Assembly (NCBI GenBank): GCA_009843915.1
Contig: VYCM01000077.1
Span: 1-48,935 of the forward strand
Direction of reading: 5' to 3'
Source: Acidimicrobiaceae bacterium
GTDB lineage: Bacteria; Actinomycetota; Acidimicrobiia; Acidimicrobiales; Aldehydirespiratoraceae
Length of the DNA: 48,935 nucleotides
Shown here piece after piece: positions 33,730-41,462 of the stretch; position 1 is the stretch's first letter, and every line of letters begins with the position of its first letter. The position numbers were made by a program, and so were the translations under genes. The notes under the pieces are model-generated. The model was not told where the DNA came from, did no database searches, and saw only the letters and a list, made by a program, of their open reading frames with translations.

Positions 33730-33987
33730 GAGAGGCCGAGCGGGTAGGTGAGCGAATCCGCTGCATACGGGCGAGGCCGTGGCCCGAGCGGCCCGTGAGC
33801 GCAGCGAACAAGAGCGGGAGATACCCCGCCCCGACGCCCACGTTCTTGGAGGCCGAGCGGGGGCCGCAACCGCTGTATACAACGATTTGCAGGGTTGTCC
33901 GTGCCGGTATACCGTGAGCGGTCCGGCTGTGGATCTGAATGCCACGGCTGTCCTCGACCACGGATTCACTTGGGGGGTTAGCTCCAG
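33730..33987. other. Intergenic region with short direct repeats and promoter elements
   Basis: No gene is seen. The 13-base sequence GAGGCCGAGCGGG occurs at 33732-33744 and 33849-33861. Between them lie GC-rich imperfect palindromes (ACGGGC near 33766, GCCCGT near 33791) that could fold as a terminator for the MFS gene. GTATAC boxes are at 33875-33880 (in CTGTATACAA) and 33907-33912. The second may be a -10 (TATACC, 33908-33913) with TTGCAG (33887-33892) as a poor -35, spacing 15. They would drive the solute-binding protein gene. Confidence 0.45.
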
Positions 33988-35874
33988 ATGTTGAAGAAGT
34001 TCACGTTCATGCAGCGGCTCATGGCTGCGCTGTTCGTCTTTACTCTCGTTGCGGCCGCGTGCGGCGACGACGAACCGGCGGCTCCGGATACCAGCGCGGC
34101 AGACGCCGCCGCGCTTGCCGAGGCAGAGTCTGCGGCCGCCGCTGCCGAGTCGGAGGCCGCCGCGGCGCAGGCGGAGGCTGACGCCGCCGCTGCCGAGGCC
34201 GCTGCCGCGGCCGCCGAGGCCGAGGAGGCCGCGGCTGCTCTGGCTGCTGCCGAGGCCGAAGGGGCTGCCAGTGCCGACGAACTCGCAGCGCTGCAAGCCG
34301 AGTTGGCCGCCGCCCAGGAGGCTGAGGCTGAGGCTGCCGCGGCCGCTGCGGCTGCTGACGAAGCTGCTGCTGCCGCCGAGGCGGAGGCAGACGCCGCTGC
34401 TGCCGAGGCCGAGGAGGCCGCGGCTGCCGCTGACGCGGCCATGATGGCCGCCGAGGCGCCCGAGTCGATCACTATCGCCATCCTCGAGGGTCCCGGCCGG
34501 ATAGATCCCCACTACCAGGACGGCGAGATGCGCCGCACCATGGAGAACGTGTACGAGCGGCTCCTCGAGCGCGACCTCGTGAACCCGTCGATCTTCGTGC
34601 CGAGGCTGGCCGCGTCGCTGCCGAGGCTGGTCGACGAGACCACCTGGGAGCTCAAGCTGCGCCGGGGCATCAACTTCCACAACGGCGCCCCCTTCAACGC
34701 CGCCGCGGCGAAGTACTCGATCGAGCGGCTGATCGACCCCGAGTTCGACTCCGACCTCAGGGAGCAGGTCGAGAACATCTCGAGCGTCGACGTCGTGGAC
34801 GACTACACCATCCGCATCAACACCCACGGCCCGGACCCGGTGCTGCCGGCCCGGCTGTACATGGTGCAGATAGTCGAGCCCGGAGCGGCCGCCGACGGCC
34901 TCGAGGACGAAGCGGTCGGTACCGGCCCCTACAAGTTCGTCGAGTGGATTGCCGGCGACTCTCTGACGCTCACCCGCAACACTGACTACTGGGGCCCCGA
35001 GCCGCAGATCGACGATGTGAAGTTCGTGTTCCTGCCCGATGAGCAGTCCCGCGTGGCGGCCGTGCAGGCCGGAGACGTGGACCTGGCCGTCGGCCTCTCG
35101 GCCGATTCGGCTGGTGAGGTGCCCAAGCTGTTCGTGCGCGACGAGGGCATCGAGTACCCGTACCTGCGGATGAAGAACTACGAGGGTCCGCTGGCCACCT
35201 ATCCCGAGCTGCGGATCGCCATCGCCCACGCCCTGAACGTGGACGACTACGTCGAGTTCATCTACGAGGGCCAGGCCAGCCGGGCGAACTGCCACATCTT
35301 CGGCTCGGGCGTGTTCGGCCACAACCCGAACATCACCGACCGGCCCTACGACCCGGCGATGGCCCAGCAGATCATCGCCGACTCCGGCTATCAGGGCGAG
35401 GAGATCTCGTTCCTGGCCAACGGCACTCGCTGGACCAAGTTCGACGAGCTCTCCGAGGCCATCGCGGCCGACATGGAGGCCGTCGGGCTGAACATCGACT
35501 TCCAGCTGCTGGCTTGGGAGGTCTGGCTCTTCGACGAGTTCCTCAAGGCACCCGGCGAGGTCGGCGGCGACATCTTCCTGTCGTCGTCTTCCAACGAGCT
35601 GCAGGACGGGGCGAGGCTTGGCTCCTACATCGGTGACACCATCGTGTCCTCGTACCTCGACGACACTCTCCGCGGCATGCTCGACGCGGCTGAGAGCGAG
35701 CTCGATGCCGTCGCCCGCGAGCAGATGTACCACGAGATCATGAAGTACAACTGCGACAACGTCGGCATCCTCCCGCTCCTCACGTACCTGAGCGTGAACG
35801 GCGGCGCCGAGAACCTCAGCTGGATCCCGCGCTACGACGACACGGCTCGCGTGGAGGACATGACGCTGAGCTGA
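33988..35874 (+). CDS. Family 5 (peptide-type) ABC solute-binding lipoprotein with Ala/Glu coiled-coil spacer
   Basis: A 628-residue lipoprotein. The signal peptide ends in VAAAC with lipid-attachment Cys25. Residues about 38-157 are almost entirely Ala, Glu, Asp and Gln in heptad-like order, a predicted coiled coil about 120 residues long. The following domain is SBP_bac_5: SITIAILEGPGRIDPHY, LRRGINFHNGAPFNA, GTGPYKFVEWIAGDSLTLTRN, and repeated YDPAMAQQIIADSGYQG. This family binds peptides, nickel, sugars or opines; the ligand is unknown. No permease or ATPase genes are adjacent, so it is an orphan in this window. A hairpin terminator follows. Confidence 0.92.
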   Translation: MLKKFTFMQRLMAALFVFTLVAAACGDDEPAAPDTSAADAAALAEAESAAAAAESEAAAAQAEADAAAAEAAAAAAEAEEAAAALAAAEAEGAASADELAALQAELAAAQEAEAEAAAAAAAADEAAAAAEAEADAAAAEAEEAAAAADAAMMAAEAPESITIAILEGPGRIDPHYQDGEMRRTMENVYERLLERDLVNPSIFVPRLAASLPRLVDETTWELKLRRGINFHNGAPFNAAAAKYSIERLIDPEFDSDLREQVENISSVDVVDDYTIRINTHGPDPVLPARLYMVQIVEPGAAADGLEDEAVGTGPYKFVEWIAGDSLTLTRNTDYWGPEPQIDDVKFVFLPDEQSRVAAVQAGDVDLAVGLSADSAGEVPKLFVRDEGIEYPYLRMKNYEGPLATYPELRIAIAHALNVDDYVEFIYEGQASRANCHIFGSGVFGHNPNITDRPYDPAMAQQIIADSGYQGEEISFLANGTRWTKFDELSEAIAADMEAVGLNIDFQLLAWEVWLFDEFLKAPGEVGGDIFLSSSSNELQDGARLGSYIGDTIVSSYLDDTLRGMLDAAESELDAVAREQMYHEIMKYNCDNVGILPLLTYLSVNGGAENLSWIPRYDDTARVEDMTLS

Positions 35875-35904
35875 TCGTCGAGGCCTAACGGTCCCCTCCA
35901 CCTG

Positions 35905-35945
35905 CGAGGGAGCACGACCCGATGAGGACCGGTCGTGCTCCCTCG
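35905..35945 (+). terminator. Stem-loop terminator after the solute-binding protein gene
   Basis: CGAGGGAGCACGACC (35905-35919) and GGTCGTGCTCCCTCG (35931-35945) pair over 15 perfect base pairs with an 11-base loop. Only a weak T-rich stretch (GGCTTCTTGCT) follows. Placement 30 bases after the stop fits a terminator. Confidence 0.75.
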
Positions 35946-35977
35946 TGGGCTTCTTGCTAGAGGCCGAATAGACCGTC

Positions 35978-36673
35978 ATGTATCCCTGGCACGACGCCAT
36001 ACCCCCCGACGACACGGCCCGGTACCTAGCGGCCGGATACGGCGACACGTTCAGCGGCGACGAGTTCCGGGCCATCAGCGCGGGCACCTCGCCGGCGCTG
36101 GTCGTGGTCGACATGACGCTGGCCTTCGTGGACGGCCGCTGGCCCACCGGCTGCCCCGAGACGGCATGGCCCGCAGTGGACGCCAACGCCCGGCTGCTGG
36201 ACGAGTTCCGCCGGCTCGGCTACCCGGTGTACTTCACCAAGCTCTACGCCGATCCGGGCCACGTTCCCTTCCCGGGCCAGAAGGGACGCTGGAAGACGGT
36301 GGGCCGCCGCCCGCCCGACCCGGACCTGCCCCCCGGCGATGTGATCGTGGACGAGCTGGCCCCCAAGCCGGACGAGCTGGTGATCTGCAAGAGCCACAAG
36401 CCGAGCGGGTTCTTCGGCACCGAACTGGCCGCCCTGCTGGTCTACGACAGGGTGGACACGGTGGTGGTCACCGGGCTGACCACCAGCGGCTGCGTGCGGG
36501 CCACCGCGGTGGACGCCTTCCAGTACAACTTCGACGTGGTCATCCCCTTCGAGTGCGTCGCTGACCGCAGCCAGATTTCCCACAAGGTCAACCTGCTCGA
36601 CCTGCACATGAAGTACGCCGACGTGGCCCCCCTAGACCACGTCATCGACTGGCTCAACAGCCTGCAGGACTAG
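35978..36673 (+). CDS. Isochorismatase-fold cysteine hydrolase
   Basis: A 231-residue protein of the isochorismatase/N-carbamoylsarcosine amidase superfamily. The Asp-Lys-Cys triad is complete: Asp45 in VVVDMTLAF, Lys138 in ICKSHKPSGFFGT, and Cys172 in GLTTSGCVRATAVDA. Related enzymes hydrolyse amides such as N-carbamoylsarcosine, nicotinamide or ureidoacrylate. The N-terminal 36 residues precede the core fold as an extra segment with PPDDTARYLAAGYGDTF, seen in some amidase members. It stands alone between a terminator and a convergent gene. Confidence 0.9.
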   Translation: MYPWHDAIPPDDTARYLAAGYGDTFSGDEFRAISAGTSPALVVVDMTLAFVDGRWPTGCPETAWPAVDANARLLDEFRRLGYPVYFTKLYADPGHVPFPGQKGRWKTVGRRPPDPDLPPGDVIVDELAPKPDELVICKSHKPSGFFGTELAALLVYDRVDTVVVTGLTTSGCVRATAVDAFQYNFDVVIPFECVADRSQISHKVNLLDLHMKYADVAPLDHVIDWLNSLQD

Positions 36674-36682
36674 CACTCAAGG

Positions 36683-36700
36683 CTTGGCCTTCCGGCCAGG
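36683..36700 (+). terminator. Stem-loop after the isochorismatase gene
   Basis: CTTGGCC and GGCCAGG form a 7-pair stem (one G-U) around a TTCC loop, 10 bases after the stop codon. There is no clear T-run. Confidence 0.45.
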
Positions 36701-36724
36701 GGGTGTGCGCGAGGCGGGAGACGG

Positions 36725-36779
36725 CGGTGGTCGACTTGCGAGCGAGTAGGGCGAAGCCCGTGCGAGCAAGCGACCGCCG
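36725..36779 (-). repeat. Structured intergenic repeat, copy 3 (inverted)
   Basis: On the minus strand this element has the same core ACGGGCTTCGCCCTA (36747-36761) and a nearby CCGGCGGGT as the two copies at 43.8-44.0 kb. The outer stem is different: CGGTGGTCG, one bulged A, CTTGC on one side and GCAAG, CGACC, GCCG on the other, about 14 pairs. It lies between the convergent isochorismatase and gamma-glutamyltransferase genes. No coding capacity is seen. Confidence 0.7.
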
Positions 36780-36803
36780 GCGGCCACCCGCCGGGCAGGC
36801 AGG

Positions 36804-38336
36804 TCAGTCAGTAATCCCAATAACGGCTGAGGTGCCATCGCGGCGAGGGTCGCTGGCCGCGGTCAGCGTTTCGGCTCTTTGAAGGACGGCCTGAGCTCCG
36901 CCGAAGCCTCCGATCACGTCTGCTGTGTCCACCAGTTCGTAGCCCGCCGCTCCGATAGCGGCTCGCCATTGCGGCTCGAGGCCCGCCTCTGTGGTGACCT
37001 GCCCTTCGCCGATCAGGCGGAACCGGCCGGCTTCCACGGCGGCGGTCAGGCCGGCGCCGCCGAGTACCCGGTGCAGGATCTGCAGCTGGCCCTGCGGCTG
37101 CATGATCCCGCCTACCACTCCCATGCCCAGCATGGGTTGGCCGTTCTCGAGCACCAGCGTGGGAACGATGGTGTGGTAGGGGCGCTTGTTGGGCGCCACC
37201 GCGTTGGGGTGGCTCAAATCGGTTGAGAAGCCCCGTCCCCGGCTCTGCAGCACGAAGCCGCCCTCGGGCACGGTCACTCCCGAGCCGAACCGGTCGCACA
37301 CGCTGGATGTCAGCACAACTGCCTGCTCGGCGGTGAACACCACCGTGAACACCGTCCCCGGCCCCAGCGGCATCGGCCCGCGCCGCGGCGCGCCCGCCAT
37401 CCGGGCCCGCATCTCGTCGTGGTCGGGCACCTCGGCTGCGGCTGGGTCGGCCAGACAGTCGAGGGCCAGCGCAAAGGCCCGGTCGAGCGCCTCGACCATT
37501 GCGGCCGCGGCCTCGACTCCGGCATCGTCCTCCGTGGCGCCGAGCAGGCCTCGGTCGTGCACCCATTCGGCGGCCAGAGCCGTGACCGTGCCCTGGCACG
37601 GCGGCGGCACGGTGATCAACTCGTGCTTCCCCAGACCCACTCGCAGCGGCTCGACCCATTCGCTGCGGTGGCCGGCAAGGTCGTCGATGTGCACGTTCCC
37701 GCCCGCGGCCGTGGCGGACTCGCACACGGCCTGGGCCAGCGGGCCGCGGTACAGGGCATCGGAACCGTCGGCTGCGATCTGCTTCAGGACCGCGGCGAGG
37801 GCGGGGTTGCGCCACGGCTCTACCGGCGCCGGGGCTGTGCCAGCAGGGAAGTACAGGGCATCACCCGCGGCGTCTAGCCGGCCTCGGGAACCCTCCCAGA
37901 GCCGGCTCCCGGTCGCGCCGACCTCGACGCCCTCGGTGGCGGCCTCGATGGCCGGCTCGAACAGCGACGGCCACGGCAGCCAGCCGAACCGGCCGTGCAG
38001 GTCCTGCCATGCGGCCACCGCCCCCGGCACCGTCACCGCCCACCCTCCGACCGACGGCACGAAGCCGTGGCCGTTGTCGGGTACCGACTCCGGGTCGGTA
38101 CGGCGTCCGGAGCGCCCGGCCCCGTTGAGCACCGAGACTCCCTCGTGAGTCGCCACGACAGCCATCAGATCCCCGCCGACACCAGTGCCGGTGGGCTCCA
38201 CCACCCCCATGACCGCATCGGCCCCGATCGCCGCGTCCACTGCCGACCCACCGGCCCTCAGCAACCTCACTGCCGTGTCAGTGGCTCGCGGGTGCCCTGC
38301 CGCCACCGCCGCTTGTCTCTGTCGTCCCGTCACCAC
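36804..38336 (-). CDS. Gamma-glutamyltransferase family protein
   Basis: A 510-residue Ntn-hydrolase. The large-subunit start reads AAVAAGHPRATDTAVRLLRA followed by GGSAVDAAIGADAVMGVVEPTGTGVGGD, as in the family. The autocatalytic Thr is expected in GPGTVFTVVF, and FGSGVTVPEGGFVLQSRG matches the small-subunit glycine loop. It has no signal peptide, so it is probably cytoplasmic, unlike E. coli Ggt. Members without secretion signals include oxamate amidohydrolase and other amidases. GTG 38336 is chosen at the first conserved residues; an in-frame start to 38381 exists. It ends next to the inverted repeat. Confidence 0.88.
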   Translation of the reverse strand: MVTGRQRQAAVAAGHPRATDTAVRLLRAGGSAVDAAIGADAVMGVVEPTGTGVGGDLMAVVATHEGVSVLNGAGRSGRRTDPESVPDNGHGFVPSVGGWAVTVPGAVAAWQDLHGRFGWLPWPSLFEPAIEAATEGVEVGATGSRLWEGSRGRLDAAGDALYFPAGTAPAPVEPWRNPALAAVLKQIAADGSDALYRGPLAQAVCESATAAGGNVHIDDLAGHRSEWVEPLRVGLGKHELITVPPPCQGTVTALAAEWVHDRGLLGATEDDAGVEAAAAMVEALDRAFALALDCLADPAAAEVPDHDEMRARMAGAPRRGPMPLGPGTVFTVVFTAEQAVVLTSSVCDRFGSGVTVPEGGFVLQSRGRGFSTDLSHPNAVAPNKRPYHTIVPTLVLENGQPMLGMGVVGGIMQPQGQLQILHRVLGGAGLTAAVEAGRFRLIGEGQVTTEAGLEPQWRAAIGAAGYELVDTADVIGGFGGAQAVLQRAETLTAASDPRRDGTSAVIGITD

Positions 38337-38401
38337 ACCCGAATGTACGCAGGCATCAACTCTCGCGCCGATCGTCCGCATCGACGCTGGGTCGGGGGGC
38401 G

Positions 38402-38758
38402 CTACGCCCTCACGTACGGCGTGGGCACGAGAGTCTCTTCGACCGGATCGACCGACAGGCGGAGCCCCGCGAGCGTGTACCTCCCGAGCACGGGATCGGC
38501 GTCCTCCTCGCCGAAGACCACCAGAGTGGCCGTGCTGCGCTTGTCGATCGTGGCCCGGGCCTCGCCGATGTCCCAGGTGACGCGCCTCCCGTCAGCGAGT
38601 TCAAGCGCGACCTTCTCGGTCGGTACCACCTCTAGTTTCTTCAGCAGGCTGGCGGGCACGATCATGAAGAGGCTATCGGTGTCCACCAACGCGTCGAGCT
38701 GCAAGGACTGCTTGCCGTCCATGCTGTCGAGCCGGATCGGACAGCGAAGTGTCGCCAT
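38402..38758 (-). CDS. Retropepsin-like aspartic protease homologue with altered active site
   Basis: A 118-residue protein related to single-domain clan AA aspartic proteases. The catalytic segment reads LDALVDTDSLFMIVP (Asp26), so the usual Asp-Thr-Gly is Asp-Thr-Asp. The second half has DADPVLGRYTLAGLRLSVDP, the usual Leu-Gly-x-x-x-Leu region. Homodimers of such domains form one active site. It is a paralogue of the gene 40 bases upstream, sharing IRLDSMDG, ELADGR, GEARAT and the VPTPY C-terminus. The Gly-to-Asp change may abolish proteolysis. Confidence 0.75.
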   Translation of the reverse strand: MATLRCPIRLDSMDGKQSLQLDALVDTDSLFMIVPASLLKKLEVVPTEKVALELADGRRVTWDIGEARATIDKRSTATLVVFGEEDADPVLGRYTLAGLRLSVDPVEETLVPTPYVRA

Positions 38759-38798
38759 TGGGCTTACGGTCCTCCCGTGGGGGTCGTTGAGGGTGTGC

Positions 38799-39221
38799 CT
38801 ACCTGAGGAGGTAGGGCGTGGGCACCACTTCGTGCTTCCAGGGATCCACCGTCAACAGGAGCCCCTGGAGCGTGTGGGCCCCCAGCAGGGGACGGGCGTC
38901 ATCGTCACCGAAGGTCACCCACGTAATGGCACTGCGTCCGCTGACGGTGGCCCGGGCCTCTCCCATGTCGTAGATGGCGGTCCGCCCGTCTGCTAGTTCC
39001 ATCCTGACCTTCACCTTGGGCACGACTCCCAATTCGTGGAGCAGGCCGGCTGGCGCCGACGTGCAGCTGCTGCCGGTGTCCACCAGGGCGTCCAGATGCA
39101 AAGACCTCTCGCCGTCCATGCTGTCCAGTCGGATCGGCCAGTCGAATGTGCCCACCGGTCCCTCCCAGTCCTTGAAGGGCAGCCACATTCGCCCTCTTGC
39201 TCGCTCTCCGGCCCTTGTCAT
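38799..39221 (-). CDS. Retropepsin-like aspartic protease homologue
   Basis: A 140-residue protein with the canonical motif LDALVDTGSSCTSAP (Asp48-Thr-Gly-Ser) and a second-half ARPLLGAHTLQGLLLTVDP. It matches single-domain bacterial retropepsin-like proteins; the cellular substrate is unknown. ATG 39221 is supported by a TACAAT -10 that ends 8 bases upstream, which would give a leaderless message. Internal starts at 39188 or 39155 would remove the basic N-terminal extension. It is the first gene of a tandem pair. Confidence 0.78.
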   Translation of the reverse strand: MTRAGERARGRMWLPFKDWEGPVGTFDWPIRLDSMDGERSLHLDALVDTGSSCTSAPAGLLHELGVVPKVKVRMELADGRTAIYDMGEARATVSGRSAITWVTFGDDDARPLLGAHTLQGLLLTVDPWKHEVVPTPYLLR

Positions 39222-39229
39222 GATATTTC

Positions 39230-39235
39230 ATTGTA
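39230..39235 (-). promoter_or_regulatory. -10 element of the retropepsin-like gene pair
   Basis: TACAAT on the minus strand ends 8 bases before ATG 39221. With the usual 6-8 base spacing, transcription would begin at or next to the start codon. No -35 hexamer is evident. Confidence 0.5.
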
Positions 39236-39326
39236 CACTGCTATAGGTGCGGGTGCAACCCGTCGGTTACCGCTTTCGTTGGTCTTGGCAGTTCGCGCCG
39301 GCTAATGAGATGCCGTCCGTGGCGGT

Positions 39327-39334
39327 TGTATACA
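39327..39334 (+). promoter_or_regulatory. TGTATACA palindrome upstream of the VOC-monooxygenase operon
   Basis: TGTATACA is a perfect 8-base palindrome with TATACA as a good -10 element, 10 bases before GTG 39345. It matches the box at 28739-28746 exactly. It may be promoter, operator, or both. Confidence 0.5.
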
Positions 39335-39344
39335 GTCAGTCGCC

Positions 39345-39785
39345 GTGGCTGCCCGGCTCCGACACCTAGCCATCTCCGTGCCCGACGTGGCCGCGGCCCA
39401 GGCCTTCTTCGAGCAGGCCTTCGGCATGACCAAGGCCGGCGACGCCGGTCGCGGCGTGTACATGACCGACGGCGTGATGAACGTCGCCCTGCTGCACTTC
39501 GGCGGCGACCCCGTCGTCGGGGTCACCGACGAGGGTTCGGAGCCCTTCTACGGGCTCTACCACTTCGGAATGTGGGTCGACGACCTCGAGGAGGCCTCCG
39601 AACAGGCGGAGCGGGCCGGTGCCGAGCACCTGAGAGGTCGGCGCCCCGACGAGCCCAACCGCTACTACGAGGTCAAGTACCGGTCGCCCGACGGCCTGGT
39701 GTTCGATCTCACCACCTCGGGCTGGATCGGCGCGCTGCGAGACCCTGCGGAGCCCGATCCCGCAGATTCCGGTGACACGGGCTGA
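39345..39785 (+). CDS. VOC (glyoxalase/extradiol dioxygenase superfamily) protein
   Basis: A 146-residue single-module VOC protein beginning at GTG 39345. LRHLAISVPDVAAAQAFFEQ is the first beta-alpha-beta unit with a metal-binding His. LYHFGMWVDDLEEASEQAE starts the second, and YYEVKYRSPDGLVFDL supplies the last acidic ligand. Family members include glyoxalase I, ring-cleavage dioxygenases and epimerases. It is first in a tightly packed five-gene operon that runs to 43797, and overlaps the next gene by 14 bases. Confidence 0.88.
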   Translation: MAARLRHLAISVPDVAAAQAFFEQAFGMTKAGDAGRGVYMTDGVMNVALLHFGGDPVVGVTDEGSEPFYGLYHFGMWVDDLEEASEQAERAGAEHLRGRRPDEPNRYYEVKYRSPDGLVFDLTTSGWIGALRDPAEPDPADSGDTG

Positions 39786-40980
39786 CGACCGGGTGATCAT
39801 CGCTGGCGCCGGTCCGGTCGGGCTGGTGCTGGCCCTGTCCCTCGCCGGGCGCGGCCACCGGGTGGTGGTGGTCGAGAAGTTGGTGGACCTGCTCGATCAG
39901 GTCCGGCGGGCCGGAACCATCCACGCGGCCACTCTGGGGATGCTCGACGGCATCGGCCTCTACGAGCGTCTCGAGCCCCGCGGCATCGTCGCCCCCCTCG
40001 TCCACTACTGGGACCGCGGCGCCTCCGAGCCCATCGCGGTGTTCGACCATGCCGTGCTGGCCGGCGACACCCGCTTCCCCCACGCACTGCAGTGCGACCG
40101 CCTCAAGCTGGTGGAGGAGTCGCTCAAGATGGCCTCCGGCACCGACCTGATCGAGGTCCGCACCGGGGCCGAACTGGTTGGCTTCAGCCAGGGCCCGGAC
40201 TCCGTGACTGCAACGGTAGAGACTGCCGACGGGGAGCGGGAGGAACTGCGCGGCACCCACCTGGTGGGCTGCGAGGGCGCCCACAGCGTGGTGCGCAAGC
40301 AGCTCGGCATCGACTTCGAGGGGTTCGCCTTCCCGGACCGCACCATGACGCTGAGCGTGCTGTTCGACTTCGACTCGATCCTGCCCTATGGCTATCGCAA
40401 CTACATCCTCGACCCGGTCGAGTGGGCCAACCTGTTCCGGTGGACCGACCTGTGGCGGGTGGTGCTGCCCGCCGACGTGAACGCCGACCCCGACGCGCTG
40501 CTCGACGACCACGTCATCGAGGCCGGGCTCCAACGATTCCATCCCACCGGCACTCCCTACGAGGTGGTGTCCAAGTCGCTCTACACCGTGCACCAGCGGG
40601 TGGCCGAGACCTTCCGGGCGGGGCGGGTGCTGCTGGCCGGCGACGCGGCTCACGTCAACAGCCCGATAGGCGCGATGGGCATGAACAGCGGGATCCACGA
40701 CGCGGTCAACCTGGCCGGCAAGCTGTCGTCGGTGCTGCGGGACGAGGCTGGCGGCGAGGTCCTGGACCGCTACGTCCGCCAGCGCCGGCATGTGGCCGTG
40801 GCCCATGTGCAGGCCATCACCATCCGTAACAAGAAGCTGATGGCCGAGGCCGACCCCGAGGTGCGGCGGCGCAACCGCGACGAGCTGCGGAGGGCCGCCG
40901 ACGATCCCTCCCTGGCCCGGGAGTTCCTGTTGCGGGCCTCGCTGATCTCCAGCGTCCGCGAAGCCGAGGAGATCCGCTGA
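39772..40980 (+). CDS. FAD-dependent monooxygenase (p-hydroxybenzoate hydroxylase/MhpA-like)
   Basis: A 402-residue group A flavoprotein hydroxylase. The Rossmann motif is VIIAGAGPVGLVLALSLAG (about residues 8-26), the second FAD motif is LVGCEGAHSVVRKQLGI, and the third is GRVLLAGDAAHVNSPIGAMG with MNSGIHDAVNL. In most members the middle motif has DGARS; here CEGAHS lacks that aspartate. Such enzymes insert one oxygen atom into an aromatic or heteroaromatic ring using NAD(P)H. It starts at GTG 39772 within the VOC gene's end and its stop touches the RidA start. Confidence 0.9.
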   Translation: MTRADDRVIIAGAGPVGLVLALSLAGRGHRVVVVEKLVDLLDQVRRAGTIHAATLGMLDGIGLYERLEPRGIVAPLVHYWDRGASEPIAVFDHAVLAGDTRFPHALQCDRLKLVEESLKMASGTDLIEVRTGAELVGFSQGPDSVTATVETADGEREELRGTHLVGCEGAHSVVRKQLGIDFEGFAFPDRTMTLSVLFDFDSILPYGYRNYILDPVEWANLFRWTDLWRVVLPADVNADPDALLDDHVIEAGLQRFHPTGTPYEVVSKSLYTVHQRVAETFRAGRVLLAGDAAHVNSPIGAMGMNSGIHDAVNLAGKLSSVLRDEAGGEVLDRYVRQRRHVAVAHVQAITIRNKKLMAEADPEVRRRNRDELRRAADDPSLAREFLLRASLISSVREAEEIR

Positions 40981-41462
40981 TGGCGGCTGGCGCGATCGAG
41001 ACTCGGCTCGCGGCCATGGGTTTGACCCTGCCCGAGCCGCGGCAGTTCCCCAGCGAGAATCGTCAGGGATGTGTGCGGGTCGGCAACGTGATGTTCGTGT
41101 CGGGCCACGGCCCGCACCATCCCGGCATGGACATCGTGCGCCGGGGGAAGCTCGGCGCCGAGCTGTCCGTGGAGCAGGGCTACGAGGTGGCCAAAGCCTG
41201 CGGGCTGTCCATCCTGGCCACCCTGCGGGCCGAACTCGGTGACCTCGGCCGCATCAGCAGGGTGGTCCGGCTGCTGGGCATGGTGAACTGCACCCCGGAC
41301 TTCGAGTTGATGCCCAAGGTCGTGGACGGCGCCTCGGATCTGTTCTTCGAGCTGTTCGGCCCCGAGCGCGGCCGCCACGCGAGAGCCGCGGTGGGCATGG
41401 CCAGCCTGCCCCGCCAGCAGCCCGTCGAGATCAGCGGAGAGTTCGAGGTGTCAGAGGCATGA
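40980..41462 (+). CDS. RidA (YjgF/YER057c/UK114) family protein
   Basis: A 160-residue RidA-type trimer-forming protein. GNVMFVSGHGPHHPG and LATLRAELGDLGRISRVVRLLG, then AAVGMASLPRQQPVEIS match the family. RidA proteins hydrolyse reactive enamine/imine intermediates, and catabolic-operon members can act as dedicated deaminases or hydrolases. The usual active-site Arg before the last strand is in a divergent setting, RHARAAVGMA. It shares one base with the monooxygenase stop (TGATG) and overlaps the next gene by 4. Confidence 0.9.
   Translation: MAAGAIETRLAAMGLTLPEPRQFPSENRQGCVRVGNVMFVSGHGPHHPGMDIVRRGKLGAELSVEQGYEVAKACGLSILATLRAELGDLGRISRVVRLLGMVNCTPDFELMPKVVDGASDLFFELFGPERGRHARAAVGMASLPRQQPVEISGEFEVSEA

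Noticed and set aside
34080-34440. Ala-codon repeat tract as an assembly artefact or CRISPR-like array
   Set aside because: Repeat units are irregular in length, stay in frame throughout and vary at synonymous sites, so the tract reads as genuine coiled-coil coding sequence.
32716-36186. Minus-strand open frame of 1156 codons
   Set aside because: It lies opposite well-defined MFS, solute-binding protein and isochorismatase genes. Its product is low-complexity, rich in His, Arg and Gly, without motifs, as expected for an antisense shadow in GC-rich DNA.
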